From the NCBI RefSeq assembly GCF_014644555.1, contig NZ_BMKX01000002.1:248001-312000 (forward strand): DNA of 64,000 bases, read 5' to 3'. This DNA comes from Glutamicibacter ardleyensis. Its GTDB lineage: Bacteria > Actinomycetota > Actinomycetes > Actinomycetales > Micrococcaceae. Below, piece after piece: positions 61,550 through 64,000 of the stretch (positions are counted from its first letter, which is position 1; the number at the start of each line of letters is the position of its first letter). The position numbers were made by a program, and so were the translations under genes. The notes beneath the pieces were generated by a model that saw only the letters and a list, made by a program, of their open reading frames with translations, had not been told where the DNA came from and searched no databases.

Positions 61550-64000
61550 ATGAGCCTATCCGGACTTCATGACTTCCTGCGCGAGGAACCGTCATTTAGG
61601 CGAATCCAGCAAAGCGCCTCCCAACCCTTCGCAATGCGTAGCGAAGAATTAGAGATTGCTGCGCCGCAGGGCATGCGCGCCATTCTTGGGGCGCACGCAA
61701 CCGAAGGACTTATCGCGGGGAACAACCACGCGGTGATGCTCATTGTCACGGCCACGGGACGCGAAGCAGAAGAAGTGTCGGCCTCACTGAGCGCCTATAT
61801 GCCACAATCTCAGATCGCCGAGTTCCCCTCCTGGGAGACTTTGCCGCATGAAAGGCTCTCACCACGCAGCGATACGGTGGGACGTCGATTGGAGGTTTTA
61901 CGTAGGCTCAACGATCAAGACCCGGACCTGAAGGTCATCATCGCCCCCATTCGCGCCGTACTCCAGCCCTTGGTGGCCGGACTCGGCCAGCTGCGTCCGG
62001 TGCTGCTGGAACTAGACGCCGAGCCGGGTTTCGAAAAAGTCATCCGGGATTTGGCGGCGGCCGCCTATGCACGCGTGGATATGGTGACCCACCGTGGCGA
62101 ATTTGCCGTACGCGGTGGCATTATCGATGTGTTCCCGCCGACGCTCGAGCATCCGATACGTATCGATTTCTTCGGTGAACAAATCGACTCCATGCGCTAC
62201 TTCTCTATCGCTGATCAACGTTCGCTAGATGGCGCGGGCCCAACAAAAATTATTGCTACCCCCTGCCGTGAAATGCTGATCACCCCACAGGTGATGGGCC
62301 GTGCGGCAAACCTAAAAGCACATTTCCCAGCGGCCACCGAGATGCTCACTAAAATTGCCGGCGGTATCGCGGTAGAGGGAATGGAATCGTTGGCCCCGCT
62401 GCTGGTCGATGAAATGGTCCCACTGCTGTCATTACTTCCACAGTCCTCCATTGCCTTGGTAATGGAACCCGAGCGCGTGCGCACCCGTGCCCACGACCTC
62501 AATGAGACTAACGCCGAGTTCCTCGCCGCCGCCTGGGCTTCGGCTTCCGATGGGGCTGCCGCGCCTTTAGATTTAAGTACCGCCGAGTCGGGGCGCAAGC
62601 TCGCATCCGGTGATTTTGCGTCACTTGCGCAAACAGTGGAAAATGCCAAAAACGCGCAGGTCTCCTGGTGGTCATTAACCTCATTGGGTGCCGATGAGGA
62701 TCTGGACCTGGGCGCGGCAATAATCCGCGTCGAGGCACGCGAACCGCGCGGTTACCAAGGTGATGTCGAGGCGATGATGGAATTCATCTCCGGCCGCATC
62801 AAAGACCAATGGCGGATTGTTGTTGCCACCGAAGGTCCAGGCCCGGCGGCCCGGCTCTCCGAGCTATTCCAGGAATACCAGATCCCTGCGCACCGGGTAG
62901 AACTGCTCACTGAAGCCCCCACCGCCGGCCTGATCGAAATCACCCAGGCGACCGCCGGACGCGGGTTCGTCTTCGAAGCACTGAAATTTGGGTTGCTCAC
63001 CGAGGCCGACCTGCTAGGCCGCTCCAGTGCCTACGGAAACCGTAAAACCCGTAAGCTCAGTGCCAAGCGCAAGCGTAACGCCGTGGACCCGCTGTCGTTG
63101 CAGACCGGGGACTACATCGTGCATGAACAGCACGGTATCGGTAAGTTCGTGGAATTGGTCGCCCGTAAGGTCTCAGGTTCGTCCAAGGATTCAAAGCGCG
63201 AATACCTGGTGGTGGAATACGCGCCGTCCAAACGTGGGGCACCGGGGGACCGACTCTTTGTCCCCATGGAACAGCTGGATCTCATTACCCGATATGTGGG
63301 TGGTGAAGCCCCGAGCATGTCCAAGATGGGTGGTTCAGATTGGGCGAGCACTAAGTCCAAGGCGCGCAAGGCGGTCAAGGAGATCGCAGGGGATCTGATC
63401 AAGCTGTATTCGGCGCGTATGGCCAGCCGTGGTCACGCCTTTGGTCCGGACACCCCGTGGCAGAACGAGCTGGAAGAAGCTTTCGCCTATGTCGAAACCC
63501 CGGACCAGCTGACGGCTATTAATGAAGTTAAGCAGGATATGGAACGCGAGGTCCCGATGGACCGGCTCATCTCCGGCGACGTCGGCTTCGGCAAAACCGA
63601 AATTGCGGTGCGTGCGGCGTTTAAGGCAGTACAGGATTCAAAACAGGTTGCCATCTTGGTACCCACCACGCTGCTTGCCTCACAGCACCACCAAACATTC
63701 ACTGAAAGGTACTCGGGTTTCCCACTGCGCGTACGCACTCTTTCACGTTTCCAAACCGCCAAGGAATCCAAGGAAATCCTTGCCGGACTTAAGGACGGTT
63801 CGGTAGACATCGTCATCGGTACCCACCGGTTGCTGTCCAAGACCGTGCAGTTTAAGAACCTTGGGTTGGTGATTATCGATGAGGAACAGCGCTTCGGTGT
63901 AGAGCACAAGGAAGAGCTGAAAAAGATGCGCACCAACGTGGACGTGTTGGCCATGAGCGCCACCCCGATTCCGCGCACCCTAGAAATGAGCCTTACCGGC
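61550..64000 (+). CDS. mfd: Transcription-repair coupling factor (3' end beyond window)
   Basis: Mfd removes RNA polymerase stalled at DNA damage and recruits UvrA. The first 817 residues are present. They comprise the UvrB-like N-terminal domains with TREFAV-type HRGEFAVRGGIIDVFPP, the RNA-polymerase-interacting domain (about 500-590, GDYIVHEQHGIGKFVEL), and the RecG-like translocase with Walker A GDVGFGKTEIAVRAAFKA, VPTTLLASQHHQTF, the DEEQ box IIDEEQRFGVEHKE and SATPIPRTLEMSLTG. The remaining translocation and UvrA-masking domains lie outside. AGAGGA precedes the ATG at a long distance. Confidence 0.97.
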   Translation, partial: MSLSGLHDFLREEPSFRRIQQSASQPFAMRSEELEIAAPQGMRAILGAHATEGLIAGNNHAVMLIVTATGREAEEVSASLSAYMPQSQIAEFPSWETLPHERLSPRSDTVGRRLEVLRRLNDQDPDLKVIIAPIRAVLQPLVAGLGQLRPVLLELDAEPGFEKVIRDLAAAAYARVDMVTHRGEFAVRGGIIDVFPPTLEHPIRIDFFGEQIDSMRYFSIADQRSLDGAGPTKIIATPCREMLITPQVMGRAANLKAHFPAATEMLTKIAGGIAVEGMESLAPLLVDEMVPLLSLLPQSSIALVMEPERVRTRAHDLNETNAEFLAAAWASASDGAAAPLDLSTAESGRKLASGDFASLAQTVENAKNAQVSWWSLTSLGADEDLDLGAAIIRVEAREPRGYQGDVEAMMEFISGRIKDQWRIVVATEGPGPAARLSELFQEYQIPAHRVELLTEAPTAGLIEITQATAGRGFVFEALKFGLLTEADLLGRSSAYGNRKTRKLSAKRKRNAVDPLSLQTGDYIVHEQHGIGKFVELVARKVSGSSKDSKREYLVVEYAPSKRGAPGDRLFVPMEQLDLITRYVGGEAPSMSKMGGSDWASTKSKARKAVKEIAGDLIKLYSARMASRGHAFGPDTPWQNELEEAFAYVETPDQLTAINEVKQDMEREVPMDRLISGDVGFGKTEIAVRAAFKAVQDSKQVAILVPTTLLASQHHQTFTERYSGFPLRVRTLSRFQTAKESKEILAGLKDGSVDIVIGTHRLLSKTVQFKNLGLVIIDEEQRFGVEHKEELKKMRTNVDVLAMSATPIPRTLEMSLTG

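Overview
This window is chromosomal DNA from a high-GC Gram-positive actinobacterium, most likely a Micrococcaceae member of the Arthrobacter/Glutamicibacter type (genus inferred, not proven). The markers are a WhiB protein, an RpfB-type resuscitation factor, a mycothiol-dependent-isomerase-like protein, a Pmt-type protein O-mannosyltransferase, DUF3499 and DUF5719 proteins, and GTG/TTG starts. Gene order matches two neighbourhoods known from Mycobacterium tuberculosis: one around manA/whiB2/purE/purK, and one running from pmt/rsmI through tatD/rpfB/ksgA/ispE to glmU/prs/rplY/pth/mfd.

Layout. 1-17.2 kb is core metabolism and envelope. It holds a partial DUF4245 gene, glpX, manA, an LCP cell-wall ligase, purE and purK, a GtrA protein, a TIGR03089 protein, WhiB, a giant membrane GT2 glycosyltransferase, DUF5719, a metallopeptidase-family protein, DUF3499 and a TIGR01906 membrane protein with a Lys-Pro-Ala-rich tail. 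17.8-31.3 kb holds pmt and rsmI (divergent), a succinate-semialdehyde dehydrogenase, a moxR-DUF58-transglutaminase operon, then tatD, rpfB, rsmA and ispE. 31.4-50.1 kb is an accessory block between ispE and the ABC-F/glmU segment. It contains an FAD oxidoreductase, a copper module (copZ, copA, a CsoR-type regulator, a 58-residue Cys-rich protein and TACCC/GGGTA operators), a mycothiol-enzyme-like protein, GrpB, two PH-like membrane proteins, a zinc-finger/HTH protein facing an MFS transporter, three GNAT acetyltransferases, a P-loop kinase, an HD hydrolase, a GlxA-type regulator, a glutathione peroxidase and an APH-type phosphotransferase. No integrase, transposase or insertion sequence was recognised. 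50.3-64 kb returns to core functions: an ABC-F ATPase, tRNA-Gln, glmU, prs, a single-domain L25, pth, sufS, sufU, nhaA, a DUF2505 protein and the first two thirds of mfd.

The genes share three themes. The first is envelope building: sugar nucleotides (manA, glmU), glycosyl transfer (GT2, Pmt), wall ligation (LCP), isoprenoids (ispE) and wall remodelling (RpfB). The second is translation and RNA quality (rsmI, rsmA, pth, L25, ABC-F). The third is stress and metal handling in the accessory block. Convergent gene pairs are separated by very strong, often bidirectional hairpins.

The best leads are the copper/thiol module, where the regulator lacks the usual Cu(I)-binding histidine yet has canonical-looking operators and a tiny Cys-rich protein; a 41-bp double palindrome in front of the MFS transporter; and a one-domain ribosomal protein L25.
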